A DNA stretch of 64,000 bases from Micromonospora parathelypteridis. Its GTDB lineage: Bacteria > Actinomycetota > Actinomycetes > Mycobacteriales > Micromonosporaceae. The stretch spans positions 5,704,001 through 5,768,000 of the forward strand of contig NZ_JACHDP010000001.1 in NCBI RefSeq assembly GCF_014201145.1, read 5' to 3'. The notes beneath the pieces were generated by a model. That model did not search any database. It was not told the DNA's origin and saw only the letters and a list, made by a program, of their open reading frames with translations. Shown in pieces: positions 37,967 through 48,301 of the stretch (its first letter is position 1; every line of letters begins with the position of its first letter). The position numbers and the translations under genes were made by a program.

Positions 37967-38727
37967 CCGCCCACGTCCTCAGCGACACCGCAACCCTCAC
38001 CGGCCGCTCGCTGCGTCACATCCTTCGCAGCCCGGACACCATCATCACCACGGCGGTCACCCCGATCGCGCTGATGCTGCTCTTCGTGTACGTGCTGGGC
38101 GGTGCCATCAACACCGGAACCGACGAGTCGTACATCAACTACATGCTCCCGGGTATCTTGCTCATTACGATCGCAAGTGGCATCGCCTATACGGCGTACC
38201 GCCTGTTCCTCGACATGCAGGGCGGCATCTTCGAGCGCTTCCAGTCGATGCCGATCCCACGACCGTCCGTGCTATGGGCGCATGTCCTGACCTCACTCGT
38301 CGCCAACCTGGCCTCGATCGTGATCGTCACAGGCGTCGCGCTGATCATGGGGTTCCGCACCGGCGCATCCGTAGCCGACTGGCTCGCCGTCGCCGGCATC
38401 CTGATCCTGTTCACCCTCGCCCTCACCTGGGTCGCCGTGATAGCGGGCCTGTCCGCCAAGACCGTCGACGGTGCGAGCGCCTTCAGCTACCCGCTGATCT
38501 TTCTGCCCTTCATCAGTTCGGCGTTCGTCCCCACCGACTCGATGCCTGGCCCGGTCGCCTGGTTCGCCGAGAACCAGCCGGTAACGTCCATCGTGAATAC
38601 CCTCCGTGTGCTTTTCGCGCAGCAACCCGTCGGCAACGACATCTGGATCGCCCTCGTCTGGTGCGCCGGCATGCTCGTGGCCGCCTACGTCGCCGCGACA
38701 GCGATCTACCGCAAGAAGATCAGCTAG
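37963..38727 (+). CDS. ABC-2 type permease (DrrB type)
   Basis: 254 aa with six membrane segments (for example ITTAVTPIALMLLFVYVLGG, then LLITIASGIAYTAYRLFLDM and WLAVAGILILFTLALTWVAV). The ABC-2 family signature around FLPFISSAFVPTDSMPGPVA is present. It pairs with the upstream ATPase. It is the last gene of the PadR operon. Confidence 0.92.
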   Translation: MTAHVLSDTATLTGRSLRHILRSPDTIITTAVTPIALMLLFVYVLGGAINTGTDESYINYMLPGILLITIASGIAYTAYRLFLDMQGGIFERFQSMPIPRPSVLWAHVLTSLVANLASIVIVTGVALIMGFRTGASVADWLAVAGILILFTLALTWVAVIAGLSAKTVDGASAFSYPLIFLPFISSAFVPTDSMPGPVAWFAENQPVTSIVNTLRVLFAQQPVGNDIWIALVWCAGMLVAAYVAATAIYRKKIS

Positions 38728-38815
38728 CCGATCGCAAGATGACAGCGCCGCATCTGTATGGATGCGGCGCTGTCCCCTGCGCAGGTCTGCCACTCTGAGC
38801 GCGGCATCAGGCTGG

Positions 38816-39015
38816 CCGAGGGCTGAGTCGCTCACCGAGGAGATCACCGCCCTCGACCGGCAGGTGGCCCCCATCGTCCGGAAACAGCGCCCCGCACCTC
38901 GGCCCTGTTTGGTGTCGGTCCCGACGTCGCCGCCCAACTGCTCACCACCGCTGGCGACAACCCCGACCGGCTGGGCTCCGAAGCCGCCCTGTCGCGGACA
39001 GATGCTGAGTTCACG
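38816..39015 (+). pseudogene. IS110-family transposase remnant
   Basis: About 65 codons are readable in two frames: AESLTEEITALDRQVAPIVR in one, then LFGVGPDVAAQLLTTAGDNP and DRLGSEAAL in another. This corresponds to the C-terminal part of IS110-type transposases around the GVGP motif. It is cut off and frameshifted, with no ends visible. Confidence 0.7.
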
Positions 39016-39051
39016 TGGGTGACGTGCGGAACGTCGACACACCTGGACGGC

Positions 39052-39070
39052 CATACCCCCGGGGGGTATG
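39052..39070. promoter_or_regulatory. CsoR-like copper operator
   Basis: The sequence CATACCCCC-G-GGGGGTATG is a perfect palindrome around one G, 24 bp before the copper ATPase start. G/C-tract palindromes flanked by TAT/ATA are typical of CsoR sites. No csoR gene is in the window. Confidence 0.7.
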
Positions 39071-39093
39071 TTGAGGGTGAGGAGGCGATGAGG

Positions 39094-41280
39094 ATGTCGC
39101 ACGAGGACGAGCACCATCCGATGCAATCCCCGGGTGAGGCGGTGAACCGACACGGCGGCCACGGTGGTCATCGAAGCAGTCGCGAGGGCCTGGGCGGGCA
39201 GCCTGTTCAGGCCAGCACCCACGCCGGCCATGCCGGCACTGGCGAGCACGGCGGGCATGACAAGCACGCCGGGCATGACCCGGAGGTGTTCCGCCGCAAG
39301 TTCTGGCTGAGTCTGGTCTTGACCGTACCGATCGTGGTGACCAGTCACATGGTGATGGACTGGTTCGGCTATCGGCTGGACTTTCCGGGCGTCGACTGGG
39401 TGGGGCCGGTGCTGGGCACGGTGGTGTTCGTCTACGGCGGGTGGCCGTTCCTGCAGGGCGCGGTGCGGGAGGTCCGTGACCGGGCGCCGGGGATGATGTT
39501 GCTGATCGCGATGGCCATCACCGTCGCGTACGTGGCCTCGGCGGCGACCGCGCTGGGCGTGTTCGACCTGGACTTCTGGTGGGAGCTGGCAGCTCTGGTC
39601 ACGATCATGCTGCTCGGGCACTGGCAGGAGATGAAGGCCATCGGCCAGGCCCGGGGCGCCCTGTCGGCCCTGGCCGCTCTGCTGCCCGACGACGCCGAAC
39701 GCCTCGGCGGTGACGGTCAGCCCGAACAGGTGCGGGTCAGCGACTTGGGCGTCGGCGACGTGGTCCTGGTCCGTCCGGGCGGGCGGGTGCCGGCCGACGG
39801 GCGCATCACCGACGGCCGCGCGGAGGTGGACGAGTCGATGATCACCGGCGAGTCCCGGCCGGTCGGCCGCGAACGCGGCGACCGGGTAGTGGCGGGCACG
39901 GTCGCCACCGACGCGGCCATCCGGGTACGCGTCGACGCCATCGGCGAGGACACCGCCCTGGCCGGCATCCAACGCCTGGTCGCGCAGGCCCAGCAGTCCA
40001 GCGGCAGGGCACAGGTCCTCGCTGACCGGTTCGCGGCCTGGCTGTTCTACATCGCCACCGCCACCGCCGCCGCGACGCTGCTGATCTGGACACTGGTCGG
40101 CAACCTCGACGAGGCCGTCGTCCGCACCGTCACGGTGCTGGTGATCGCCTGCCCGCACGCGCTGGGGCTGGCCATCCCGCTGGTGATCGCCCTGTCGACC
40201 GCCGTGGCCGCGAAGGGCGGCATCCTGGTCAAGGACCGCCTCGCCCTGGAGCGCATGCGCACCATCGACACGGTGCTGTTCGACAAGACCGGCACCCTGA
40301 CCCGCGGCGAGCACGTCGTCGCCGGTGTCGCCGCCACCGGCGACGTCAGCGAAACCGACGTACTGGCCCTCGCGGCGGCGGTCGAGGCCGACAGCGAACA
40401 CCCCCTCGCACGGGCCATCGTCACCGCCGCCGCCCAGCAGGGCACCCGGCGAACCGCGACCGATTTCCGGTCGCTGACCGGCCGCGGGGTGCGCGCCGAC
40501 GTCGACGGCGTCAGCTACGCCGTCGGCGGACCCGCCCTCCTGCGCGAACTCGGCGCCACGGCGCCCGGCGACCTCGACGAGCACCGGGCCGAGTGGTCCC
40601 GACGGGGAGCGGCCGTACTGCACCTGCTGCGTCTCGACGGCGACCAGGCACACGTCATCGGCGCCCTCGCCCTCGAAGACCAGATCCGCCCCGAGGCACG
40701 CCAAGCCATCGCCGACCTACGCCAACAGGGCATCCGCAAGATCGTCATGATCACCGGGGACGCGCGGCCGGTCGCCGAGGCGGTCGCCGCCGACCTGGGC
40801 TTCCGACCCGGCGAGGACGAAGTGTTCGCCGAGGTGCTGCCCGCCGACAAGGACGAGGCGGTCGGCGAGCTGCAACGCCGAGGGCTGCGGGTGGCAATGG
40901 TCGGCGACGGCGTGAACGACGCTCCCGCGCTGGCCCGCGCCGACGTCGGCATCGCCATCGGCGCCGGCACCGACGTCGCGATCGAATCCGCGGGTGTCGT
41001 GCTCGCCTCCTCAGACCCGCGCGGGGTCACCGGAGTCATCCGGCTCTCGCGCGCCTCGTACCGCAAGATGATCCAGAATCTGGCCTGGGCCGCCGGCTAC
41101 AACGTCGTCGCCCTGCCGCTGGCCGCCGGTGCTCTGGCCTGGGCCGGAGTGAGCCTGAGTCCCGCGGTCGCCGCGGTGCTGATGTCCGCCTCGACGATCG
41201 TGGTCGCGCTCAACGCCCAACTGCTGCGCCGCGTGCAGCTCCGCCACCCGGATGATTCAGGTCTGAAGCGCGGACGGTAG
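39094..41280 (+). CDS. CopB-type copper-translocating P-type ATPase
   Basis: 728 aa. The His/Met-rich N-terminus (HEDEHHPMQ, GGHGGHRSS, GEHGGHDKHAGHD) replaces the usual CxxC metal domain. The metal-site helix has CPH (Cys353-Pro-His) rather than CPC, the CopB/P1B-3 class. Other P-ATPase motifs are TGES, DKTGT (Asp397 phosphorylated), the HP region and GDGVNDAPALA. It probably exports copper. ATG 39094 has GAGGAGG about 9 nt upstream; ATG 39088 is the alternative. Confidence 0.93.
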   Translation: MSHEDEHHPMQSPGEAVNRHGGHGGHRSSREGLGGQPVQASTHAGHAGTGEHGGHDKHAGHDPEVFRRKFWLSLVLTVPIVVTSHMVMDWFGYRLDFPGVDWVGPVLGTVVFVYGGWPFLQGAVREVRDRAPGMMLLIAMAITVAYVASAATALGVFDLDFWWELAALVTIMLLGHWQEMKAIGQARGALSALAALLPDDAERLGGDGQPEQVRVSDLGVGDVVLVRPGGRVPADGRITDGRAEVDESMITGESRPVGRERGDRVVAGTVATDAAIRVRVDAIGEDTALAGIQRLVAQAQQSSGRAQVLADRFAAWLFYIATATAAATLLIWTLVGNLDEAVVRTVTVLVIACPHALGLAIPLVIALSTAVAAKGGILVKDRLALERMRTIDTVLFDKTGTLTRGEHVVAGVAATGDVSETDVLALAAAVEADSEHPLARAIVTAAAQQGTRRTATDFRSLTGRGVRADVDGVSYAVGGPALLRELGATAPGDLDEHRAEWSRRGAAVLHLLRLDGDQAHVIGALALEDQIRPEARQAIADLRQQGIRKIVMITGDARPVAEAVAADLGFRPGEDEVFAEVLPADKDEAVGELQRRGLRVAMVGDGVNDAPALARADVGIAIGAGTDVAIESAGVVLASSDPRGVTGVIRLSRASYRKMIQNLAWAAGYNVVALPLAAGALAWAGVSLSPAVAAVLMSASTIVVALNAQLLRRVQLRHPDDSGLKRGR

Positions 41281-41676
41281 CCCTCGGCACGCTCCTGCTC
41301 GCCCGCACGAGCAGGCGACGTCGCGGCAGGAAGGCTTGATCCGATCGACGCGCCGCGTGTCGTTGCCGAGATGGCCCTGGCCGTCTGCGCGCTCCCGCCG
41401 GCCCGTACTGGGCCGCCGGTCGACCGGTAACTGGCCCAGTCGCGCAGAATCACTGGCCGCCGGCTGCCAAGGTGAATCACGAGCTGCCGGCTAGCCATCG
41501 CGAAAAGATCGCCCGACGGGGACGCTGCGCTCGGGCTGCACCACAGCGCCGCCATCGTAGAGCAGGCCCTGCGGCCGCGTCCCAAGGAGGCGTCGAGCCC
41601 CGACCGGGTGCTTCCATGCTGATCGTGAGCGCTGCCCGGACAATCCGGTAGCTCTGACGGGACTAGCCGGCGTGGT
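41281..41676. other. Gene-free gap with one hairpin
   Basis: There are 396 bp between the copper ATPase and the first aldo/keto reductase, which converge here. I see no coding frame of merit. A hairpin (CCTGCTCG / CGAGCAGG, 41294-41315) 14 nt after the ATPase stop is a likely terminator. Confidence 0.5.
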
Positions 41677-42660
<984 letters not shown>

Positions 42661-42726
42661 GGTGTTCCTCCGTGTTGTGCTGCGTCGAAGACCCCGCTGC
42701 CTCGGCGGGCAGCGGGGTCGGTTGGA

Positions 42727-43614
42727 TCAGGCTTCGGGGATCTCGCGGCCGAAGCTCTCGAGGGTGATGGCCTCCGGCTCGGGGCCGCCGCGCTTGCCGG
42801 TGTCCAGGGCGTCGATCGCGGCGAGCTGTTCGCCGGTGAGCTCGAAGTCGAACACGCCGAAGTTTTCCGCGATCCGGGCCGGCTTGGTCGACTTCGGGAT
42901 CGCCGAGCGGCCCTGCTGCAGGTGCCAGCGCAGCATCACCTGCGCGGGCGTCTTGCCGTGCGCCGTGGCGATGTCCCCGATCACCGGGTCCTGCAGCGTG
43001 CTGGTGTGCTCGCCGTCGCGGTAGAACGTAACGCCGCCGATCGGCGACCACGCCTGCGACAGGATGCCGTGCTGGGCACCGAAGGCCTCCACCTCGCGCT
43101 GCTGAAAATAGGGGTGCACCTCGAACTGGTTCACCGCCGGCACGACGGCAGCCGTGTCGAGAAGGCGGGTCAGGTGCTCGACCATGAAGTTGCTGACGCC
43201 GATGGCGCGGACCTTGCCGTCGGCCAGCAGCTTCTCCAGGGCGCGGTACGCGTCGAGGGTCTTGTCGAACTGCGCCGGCAGGGCTTGGTGCAGGATGAGC
43301 AGGTCGATCTGGTCGACGCCCAGCTTGCGGGCACTTTTGATGAAGCCGTGCAGGGTCTGCTCGTACCCGTAGTCGCTGATCCAGATCTTGGTTTCGATGA
43401 AGACATCGGAACGGTCGACGCCGGACGTGGTGATGGCCTCGCCGACTTCGCGCTCGTTGCCGTAGGCGGCGGCGGTGTCGATGAGCCGGTAGCCGGTCGA
43501 CAGGGCCGCCTGCACGGCGTCGCGGGTCTCGTCCGGCGGGGTCTGGAAGACACCGAAGCCGATGGGGGGAATCGTGACGCCGTTGTTCAGCGTCAGCTGC
43601 GAAGCGGTGGACAT
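42727..43614 (-). CDS. Aldo/keto reductase (2,5-diketogluconate reductase-like)
   Basis: 295 aa. It is of the AKR5/diketogluconate reductase type: GFGVFQTPPDETRDAVQAAL, LIDTAAAYGNEREVGEAI (Asp, Tyr), VFIETKIWISDYG (Lys) and LLILHQALPAQFD (His). The C-terminal SIPKSTKPARIAENFGVFDF is the NADPH phosphate site. The substrate is unknown. It lies 15 bp after the DUF2255 gene, in the same operon. Confidence 0.92.
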   Translation of the reverse strand: MSTASQLTLNNGVTIPPIGFGVFQTPPDETRDAVQAALSTGYRLIDTAAAYGNEREVGEAITTSGVDRSDVFIETKIWISDYGYEQTLHGFIKSARKLGVDQIDLLILHQALPAQFDKTLDAYRALEKLLADGKVRAIGVSNFMVEHLTRLLDTAAVVPAVNQFEVHPYFQQREVEAFGAQHGILSQAWSPIGGVTFYRDGEHTSTLQDPVIGDIATAHGKTPAQVMLRWHLQQGRSAIPKSTKPARIAENFGVFDFELTGEQLAAIDALDTGKRGGPEPEAITLESFGREIPEA

Positions 43615-43629
43615 GGAAAGCGTTTCCTC

Positions 43630-44028
43630 TCAGTTCTGGGGGAGCAGGCGGAGGGTGACCCCGTGCGCTTTCTCTCCCACGACGGAACCCACGATGGTGG
43701 GCCCGTACCGGTCGTACTTGGTGTGGTAGGCAACGTCGATGGCGGCATGGACGTCGGGGCTGGCGGGCTTGGTGAACACCACGTCGCGTTCCAGGCCGCC
43801 GGCGCGGATACACCCCGCGCCGGCGCACACCGCCCGCGCATACCAGGCGTTGGCTGGGCCGCGGGCCGAGCGGACGTACAGCTCGTCACCGGCGCGGACA
43901 ACCCACATCGTCACCCACCGGCTGGGTGTGCCGTCGCTGCGCCGCGACGCGAGCTGCAGCTCCTCAGCGCGGCCGATGGTGGTCAGCTCTTCGCCTGTCC
44001 AGGACGTCGTCACAACTTCGGGTTCCAC
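43630..44028 (-). CDS. DUF2255-family protein
   Basis: 132 aa from the GTG at 44026-44028, preceded by AGGAAG. It matches the DUF2255 pattern, a small flavin-reductase-like split barrel (TTSWTGEELTTIGRAEELQL, then GDELYVRSARGPANAWYARA). The function is unknown. It is the first gene of the AKR operon and lies 74 bp from copy C of the shared promoter motif. Confidence 0.8.
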   Translation of the reverse strand: MEPEVVTTSWTGEELTTIGRAEELQLASRRSDGTPSRWVTMWVVRAGDELYVRSARGPANAWYARAVCAGAGCIRAGGLERDVVFTKPASPDVHAAIDVAYHTKYDRYGPTIVGSVVGEKAHGVTLRLLPQN

Positions 44029-44101
44029 AACTCTTCCTCCAGGCCCTTCCGACAAGTGACGTACCCAGCCTGGTGTCAGCAAACATCGGTGTTCGGGTTG
44101 C

Positions 44102-44141
44102 AGGGAGTTTCTGCCGAAAGGGGTACCGGCAGAGTCCCCCA
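44102..44141 (+). promoter_or_regulatory. Shared cluster motif, copy C
   Basis: Reads AGGGAG-N3-CTGCCGAAAGGGGTA, then CCGGCAG and CCCCC. It aligns without gaps to four other copies in the cluster. Its near end is 74 bp upstream of the DUF2255 start. The inner half is a CTGCCG/CGGCAG dyad. Confidence 0.65.
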
Positions 44142-44209
44142 GCGCAGCTTCGAGCCGGGGACCGGCCGGTCAACAATGGTGCGGCGAGTGCTCGTGACCG
44201 TCGTCGGCG

Positions 44210-45043
44210 TCACTCTTGTGGGAAGTCGGTGCTGACGCTCAGCTCCTGCCAGGCCTCGAGCTCCGCGCGTTGGCTGTCGAGGGCATCGCCGATGACTTTC
44301 ACCGCGTCCGAGCCGAGCAGCAGCAGGGCCGGTGGATGGCCGGCTTCGACGGCGGTGATCAGGACTTTGGCGGCTTTGGCCGGGTCGCCGGGCTGGGTGC
44401 CGTGGGTGTTGTCGTTCTCCTTGCGACGCTTGCCGGCGGTAGCGGCGTAGTCGTTGATGACCGTGGCTGACTGGGTCAGCGACCGACCGGCGAAGTCGGT
44501 GCGGAAGGCGCCGGGCTCGATCGTGGTGACCCTGATCCCGAGCGGCTCGACCTCCTTGCGCAGCGTGGCGGACATGCCTTCGAGCGCTGCTTTGCTGGCG
44601 GAGTAGTAGCCGGAGCCGGGGTTGAAGGAGCGCGCTCCGATCGAGGAGATGTTCACGATCGTGCCACTGCGCCGCGTCCGCATGCCCGGAAGCACCGCCT
44701 TGATCACGTTTACCGCGCCGAAGAAGTTCGTGGCGAACAACTCCTGCACGTCGGTGTCAACGCCTTCTTCGACCGCCGCGCGGTAGCCGTAGCCGGCGTT
44801 GTTGACCAGCACGTCGATGCTGCCGAAACTGTCCTCGGCCTGCTCGACGGCGGCGGTGACCTGCGCCGGGTCGGTCACGTCCAGGGCGACGGCCAGAGCC
44901 GTTTCGGGGTGGCTGTCGGCGAGGTCCTTGACCGTGGACGCGTCGCGGGCGGTGACGACGGCGTTGTCGCCGCGGGCGAGAACCGCGTCGGCGAGGGCGC
45001 GGCCCAGGCCGCTGGAACAGCCGGTGATCAACCAGGTGGTCAT
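44210..45043 (-). CDS. Short-chain dehydrogenase/reductase
   Basis: 277 aa. The NAD(P) motif TGCSSGLG is at residues 8-15, NNAG follows (VLVNNAGYGYRAAV), and the catalytic Ser-Tyr-Lys is in NISSIGARSF and GYYSASKAALEG. It is a classical SDR; the substrate is unknown. It lies 17 bp after the zinc alcohol dehydrogenase and is probably cotranscribed with it. Confidence 0.92.
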   Translation of the reverse strand: MTTWLITGCSSGLGRALADAVLARGDNAVVTARDASTVKDLADSHPETALAVALDVTDPAQVTAAVEQAEDSFGSIDVLVNNAGYGYRAAVEEGVDTDVQELFATNFFGAVNVIKAVLPGMRTRRSGTIVNISSIGARSFNPGSGYYSASKAALEGMSATLRKEVEPLGIRVTTIEPGAFRTDFAGRSLTQSATVINDYAATAGKRRKENDNTHGTQPGDPAKAAKVLITAVEAGHPPALLLLGSDAVKVIGDALDSQRAELEAWQELSVSTDFPQE

Positions 45044-45060
45044 GTGGTTCCTCTCCGCGG

Positions 45061-46098
45061 TCAAACGCCGATGCGGACGAGCGCCTTGGTGGCGCGGCGG
45101 TCGATCATCGCGTCGTAGGCGTCCTTGATGTCGTCCAGGCCGGTTTCGTAGTCGAAGACCCGCCCTGGGTTGATCCGCCCGTGCAGGACGTCGTCGAGCA
45201 ACTCGGGGATGTAGCGGCGGGCCGGGGCGACACCGCCGCGCAGGCCGACGTTGTGGAAGATGACCGTTTGCAGCGGAACGGTGGAGTCGTGCGGTACCCC
45301 GACGGCGCCGACGATCGAGCCGACCCGGGCGATACCGAAGGCGGTGGCCATCGACTGGCCGGTGCCCACGCACTCGAGGGCGGCGTCGACGCCGAGTCCT
45401 CCGGTCATGTTCATGATCAGCTTGATGGCGTCGTCGCCGCGCTCGGCGATGATGTCGGTCGCGCCGAACTCCCGGGCGAGGGCTTGGCGGACCGGGTTAC
45501 GGCTCAGTGACATGATCCGCTCCGCGCCCAGACGCTTGGCCGCGATCACCGCGCACAGGCCCACCGCGCCGTCACCGACCACCGCGACGGTGTCTCCGGG
45601 CTTCACACCGGCACTGACGGCGGCGTGGTGCCCGGTGCACATCACATCCGACACAGCCACCAACGACTTCATCACCGCGTCGGAGTAGTCGCCGGAGGGC
45701 ACCTTGACCAACGTCGCATCGGCGTACGGAACCTTGACGTACTCGCCCTGGCCGCCGTCGACGCCGTGGTTGCCGAACGAACCGCCGTTGAGGCAGTTAC
45801 CGGTCCAGCCGGCCCGGCAGTTGGCGCAGGTGCCGTCGCAGAAGGTGAACGGCGCGACGACCAGATCCCCCGGCCGTACGGTGGTCACGTCAACGCCGAC
45901 CTGCTCGACAACCCCAATGAACTCGTGGCCGATCGGGCCCAGAGCGTGCGGGTTGACACCGCGGTAGTACCACAGGTCGGAGCCGCAAACGCAGCCGAGC
46001 GTGACGCGCACGACCGCGTCCGTGGGTTTCTCGAGGTGCGGGTCAGGGCGCTCGCCGACGGTGATGTCGCCAGGGCCGCCGTAGAGAGTGGCACGCAT
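45061..46098 (-). CDS. Zinc-dependent alcohol dehydrogenase
   Basis: 345 aa, medium-chain dehydrogenase. The catalytic zinc region GCVCGSDLWYYRG and GHEFIGVVEQVG, the structural zinc Cys cluster in FCDGTCANCRAGWTGNC, and the Rossmann motif VAVVGDGAVGLCAVIAA are present. It resembles the zinc-binding threonine/sorbitol-type dehydrogenases of unknown substrate. It is divergent from an XRE regulator; copy D of the shared motif lies in the 254-bp gap. Confidence 0.93.
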   Translation of the reverse strand: MRATLYGGPGDITVGERPDPHLEKPTDAVVRVTLGCVCGSDLWYYRGVNPHALGPIGHEFIGVVEQVGVDVTTVRPGDLVVAPFTFCDGTCANCRAGWTGNCLNGGSFGNHGVDGGQGEYVKVPYADATLVKVPSGDYSDAVMKSLVAVSDVMCTGHHAAVSAGVKPGDTVAVVGDGAVGLCAVIAAKRLGAERIMSLSRNPVRQALAREFGATDIIAERGDDAIKLIMNMTGGLGVDAALECVGTGQSMATAFGIARVGSIVGAVGVPHDSTVPLQTVIFHNVGLRGGVAPARRYIPELLDDVLHGRINPGRVFDYETGLDDIKDAYDAMIDRRATKALVRIGV

Positions 46099-46282
46099 GA
46101 TGAGTTCTTTCCTCGTAGTGATGGAGAGCGCCTGCCCCGATCGGGGCGGCTTATGACGGCGAACAGCAGGAGCGTGGAGGACATCAGCGTGTAATCGGTG
46201 ATGACCCACTGCAGGTTGGAGAGGGTGCCGACAAAATTCCGGTTGGATCTCCTTGTCCAGGAAACTCCTGCCGCTGGCGAGC

Positions 46283-46322
46283 AGGGAGGCACCACGTAAA
46301 GGGGTAATGACAGTGACCCTTT
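46283..46322 (+). promoter_or_regulatory. Shared cluster motif, copy D
   Basis: AGGGAG starts 70 bp before the XRE start on the same strand. The core AAAGGGGTA is followed by ACAG and ACCCTTT, so AAAGGG and CCCTTT make a perfect dyad. It could control both the divergent dehydrogenase operon and the regulator itself. Confidence 0.65.
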
Positions 46323-46352
46323 CGCGCCAGGTGAATTGCTTAACCTTGGTTT

Positions 46353-47231
46353 ATGGACAACAGCAGCGAGGTGCGGGCGTTCCTGACCTCCCGTCGCGCG
46401 AAGGTCACCCCGGAACAGGCCGGTATCCCCGCGTACGGCAGCCGCCGAGTCGCCGGACTCCGCCGCGGCGAGGTTGCCGCCCTGGCTGGGGTCAGCGTCG
46501 AGTACTACACCCGTCTGGAACGCGGCAACCTCAGCGGTGCCTCCGAAAGTGTCCTGGACGCCGTTGCGCGCGCGCTGCGACTGGACGAGACGGAGACCGC
46601 GCACCTGCACCACCTGGCCCGCGCCGCGGGGCCCCAGCCGGCCCGCGCTCGCGCCCGCCGCGACAAGACTCCCGAGATCCGGCCGGCGATCCGCCGGGTT
46701 CTGGACTCGATGACCGGCGTGCCCGCGTTCCTGCGCAACCACCGTTTCGACATCCTGGCCGCAAATCCTCTAGGCATGGCTCTCTACGCACCCATGTTCG
46801 CCGCTGGGGCGACTCTGCCGGTGAATTCGATGCGATTCAACTTCCTCAACCCGCACGCCCAGGCGTTCTATCCGCAGTGGGCGCAGGTGTCCCACTCCGC
46901 CGTCGCCGCGCTGCGCATCGCGGCTGCTCAGAACCCGGACGACCAGCAGCTGATGAACCTGATCGGCGAGCTGTCCATGCGCAGCGAACCCTTCCGGACC
47001 ATGTGGGCCGCCCAGGACGTCTACGTCCACCGCCACGGCACCAAGCTTCTCCGCCACCCCGCCATCGGCGAGCTGGACCTGGCCTTCGAAGCGCTCGAGC
47101 TGCCCGGCAACGACGGGCTGACGATCCTTACCTACTCCGCCGAGCCGGGCACCCCCTCCGGCGACGGCCTCGAACTGCTCGCCACCTGGGCCGCGACCCA
47201 GAAGGCCAAAACCGCTCCGGCGAGAGACTGA
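46353..47231 (+). CDS. XRE-family regulator with MmyB-like ligand domain
   Basis: 292 aa. The N-terminal helix-turn-helix (about residues 30-60, RRGEVAALAGVSVEYYTRLE then RGNLSG) is followed by the MmyB-type PAS-like ligand-binding domain (LANPLGMALY-like ILAANPLGMALYAPMF; PFRTMWAAQDVYVHRHGTKL). Such regulators are often adjacent to SDR/AKR genes and control them. It is probably autoregulated through motif D. The paralog at 47273-48151 has the same length. Confidence 0.92.
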   Translation: MDNSSEVRAFLTSRRAKVTPEQAGIPAYGSRRVAGLRRGEVAALAGVSVEYYTRLERGNLSGASESVLDAVARALRLDETETAHLHHLARAAGPQPARARARRDKTPEIRPAIRRVLDSMTGVPAFLRNHRFDILAANPLGMALYAPMFAAGATLPVNSMRFNFLNPHAQAFYPQWAQVSHSAVAALRIAAAQNPDDQQLMNLIGELSMRSEPFRTMWAAQDVYVHRHGTKLLRHPAIGELDLAFEALELPGNDGLTILTYSAEPGTPSGDGLELLATWAATQKAKTAPARD

Positions 47232-47272
47232 CGGCGGCCGGTTCCTGGCTCACGGCTTGGTCACGGCATCCC

Positions 47273-48151
47273 TCAGATACGCCCAGTGTCACGATCGTCG
47301 GGTTGTTCGCCGCGGGTCGCTACCCGGTCGGCGAGCAGCCGCAGGCCGTCCGCGGTGGCGCTGCCCGGCTCGGCGCCATACACCACCAGCGCCTGGTCGT
47401 CGTCAGCGGCCGGCGTCAGCACCTCGAAGGTCAGCTCCATCGGGCCTGCCACCGGGTGGTGCAGGCGCTTGATCCCCGTCGTGTGGGCGCGCACGTCGTG
47501 GCGTGCCCACCGGACACGGAACAGATCGCTGCGAGTGGTCAGCTCCCCGATCAGATTGGCCAAAGCCTTGTCATACGGCCAGCGGACGGCCTGCACGTGC
47601 AGCAGCGCGACAGTGTCGTCGGCGATCCGGTCCCAGTCGATCCAAAATTGCCGGGCCCGGCCGTCGAGGAACACGAACCGGGCATGGTTGGGTGGGTCGG
47701 CGCGTTCGTAGAGCGGAGCGAACAAGGCCCGGGCGAGAGTGTTGGCGGCAATCAGGTCAGCGCTGCCGTTGAGCACGAACGCGGGTGAACCGTTGAGTGC
47801 GTCCAGCATGCGCAGCAGGTTCGGGCGCACCGCAGCGCCGTGCGGCTTCCGGTGAGGGCGACGGGTTGCCGGTCCGCAGTTGCGGGCCAGGTCAGCCAAG
47901 AAGGTGCGTTCGGCCTCGTCGAGCTGCAGAGCCCGGGCGACAGCGTTCAGGACGCTGTCGGAGACCCCGGCAAGGTTGCCGCGCTCCAGACGCGTGTAGT
48001 ACTCGAGACTTACCCCGGCGAGAGCGGCGACCTCGGAACGGCGCAGCCCGGGAACCCGGCGGATGCCGCGCGTCGACAGGCCCGCCCGCTGCGGGCTGAT
48101 GCGCGCACGGCGGGAAATCAGAAAGTCGCGGATCGCAGTGCCGTTGTCCAC
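47273..48151 (-). CDS. XRE-family regulator with MmyB-like ligand domain (paralog)
   Basis: 292 aa from the GTG at 48149-48151. The HTH (RRSEVAALAGVSLEYYTRLE then RGNLAG) and ligand domain (LIAANTLARALFAPLYERAD, then FRVRWARHDVRAHTTGIKRL) match the convergent neighbour closely, indicating an old duplication. Motif E lies 71 bp upstream of its start, in the same geometry as motif D to its paralog. Confidence 0.92.
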   Translation of the reverse strand: MDNGTAIRDFLISRRARISPQRAGLSTRGIRRVPGLRRSEVAALAGVSLEYYTRLERGNLAGVSDSVLNAVARALQLDEAERTFLADLARNCGPATRRPHRKPHGAAVRPNLLRMLDALNGSPAFVLNGSADLIAANTLARALFAPLYERADPPNHARFVFLDGRARQFWIDWDRIADDTVALLHVQAVRWPYDKALANLIGELTTRSDLFRVRWARHDVRAHTTGIKRLHHPVAGPMELTFEVLTPAADDDQALVVYGAEPGSATADGLRLLADRVATRGEQPDDRDTGRI

Positions 48152-48183
48152 GTTGCCCACGTTACGAAGGCCCGCCGGCGCGA

Positions 48184-48222
48184 GGGAGGCCCTGTCCGTA
48201 CACCTTTCGACAGGGACTCCCT
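48184..48222 (-). promoter_or_regulatory. Shared cluster motif, copy E
   Basis: On the minus strand it reads AGGGAG-TCC-CTGTCGAAAGG, then TGTACGGACAGGG and CTCCC. CCCTGTC and GACAGGG form a perfect dyad. It is 71 bp before the XRE start on the same strand. This copy has GGTGTA where the others have GGGGTA. Confidence 0.6.
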
Positions 48223-48301
48223 GGCTGCCGGACCGACGGCTTTCATGGATCATGGCCCTTCCATCGGCGATGGGCCCGACGTCAGGAGCCGTGCCACGCG
48301 A

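Noticed and set aside
38293..40704. 803-codon minus-strand frame
   Set aside because: Antisense to the ABC permease and copper ATPase, which have full motif sets.
46353..48151. Two XRE regulators as an antitoxin or toxin-antitoxin pair
   Set aside because: Both have MmyB-like ligand domains of full length and neighbouring reductases. No small toxin gene is adjacent.
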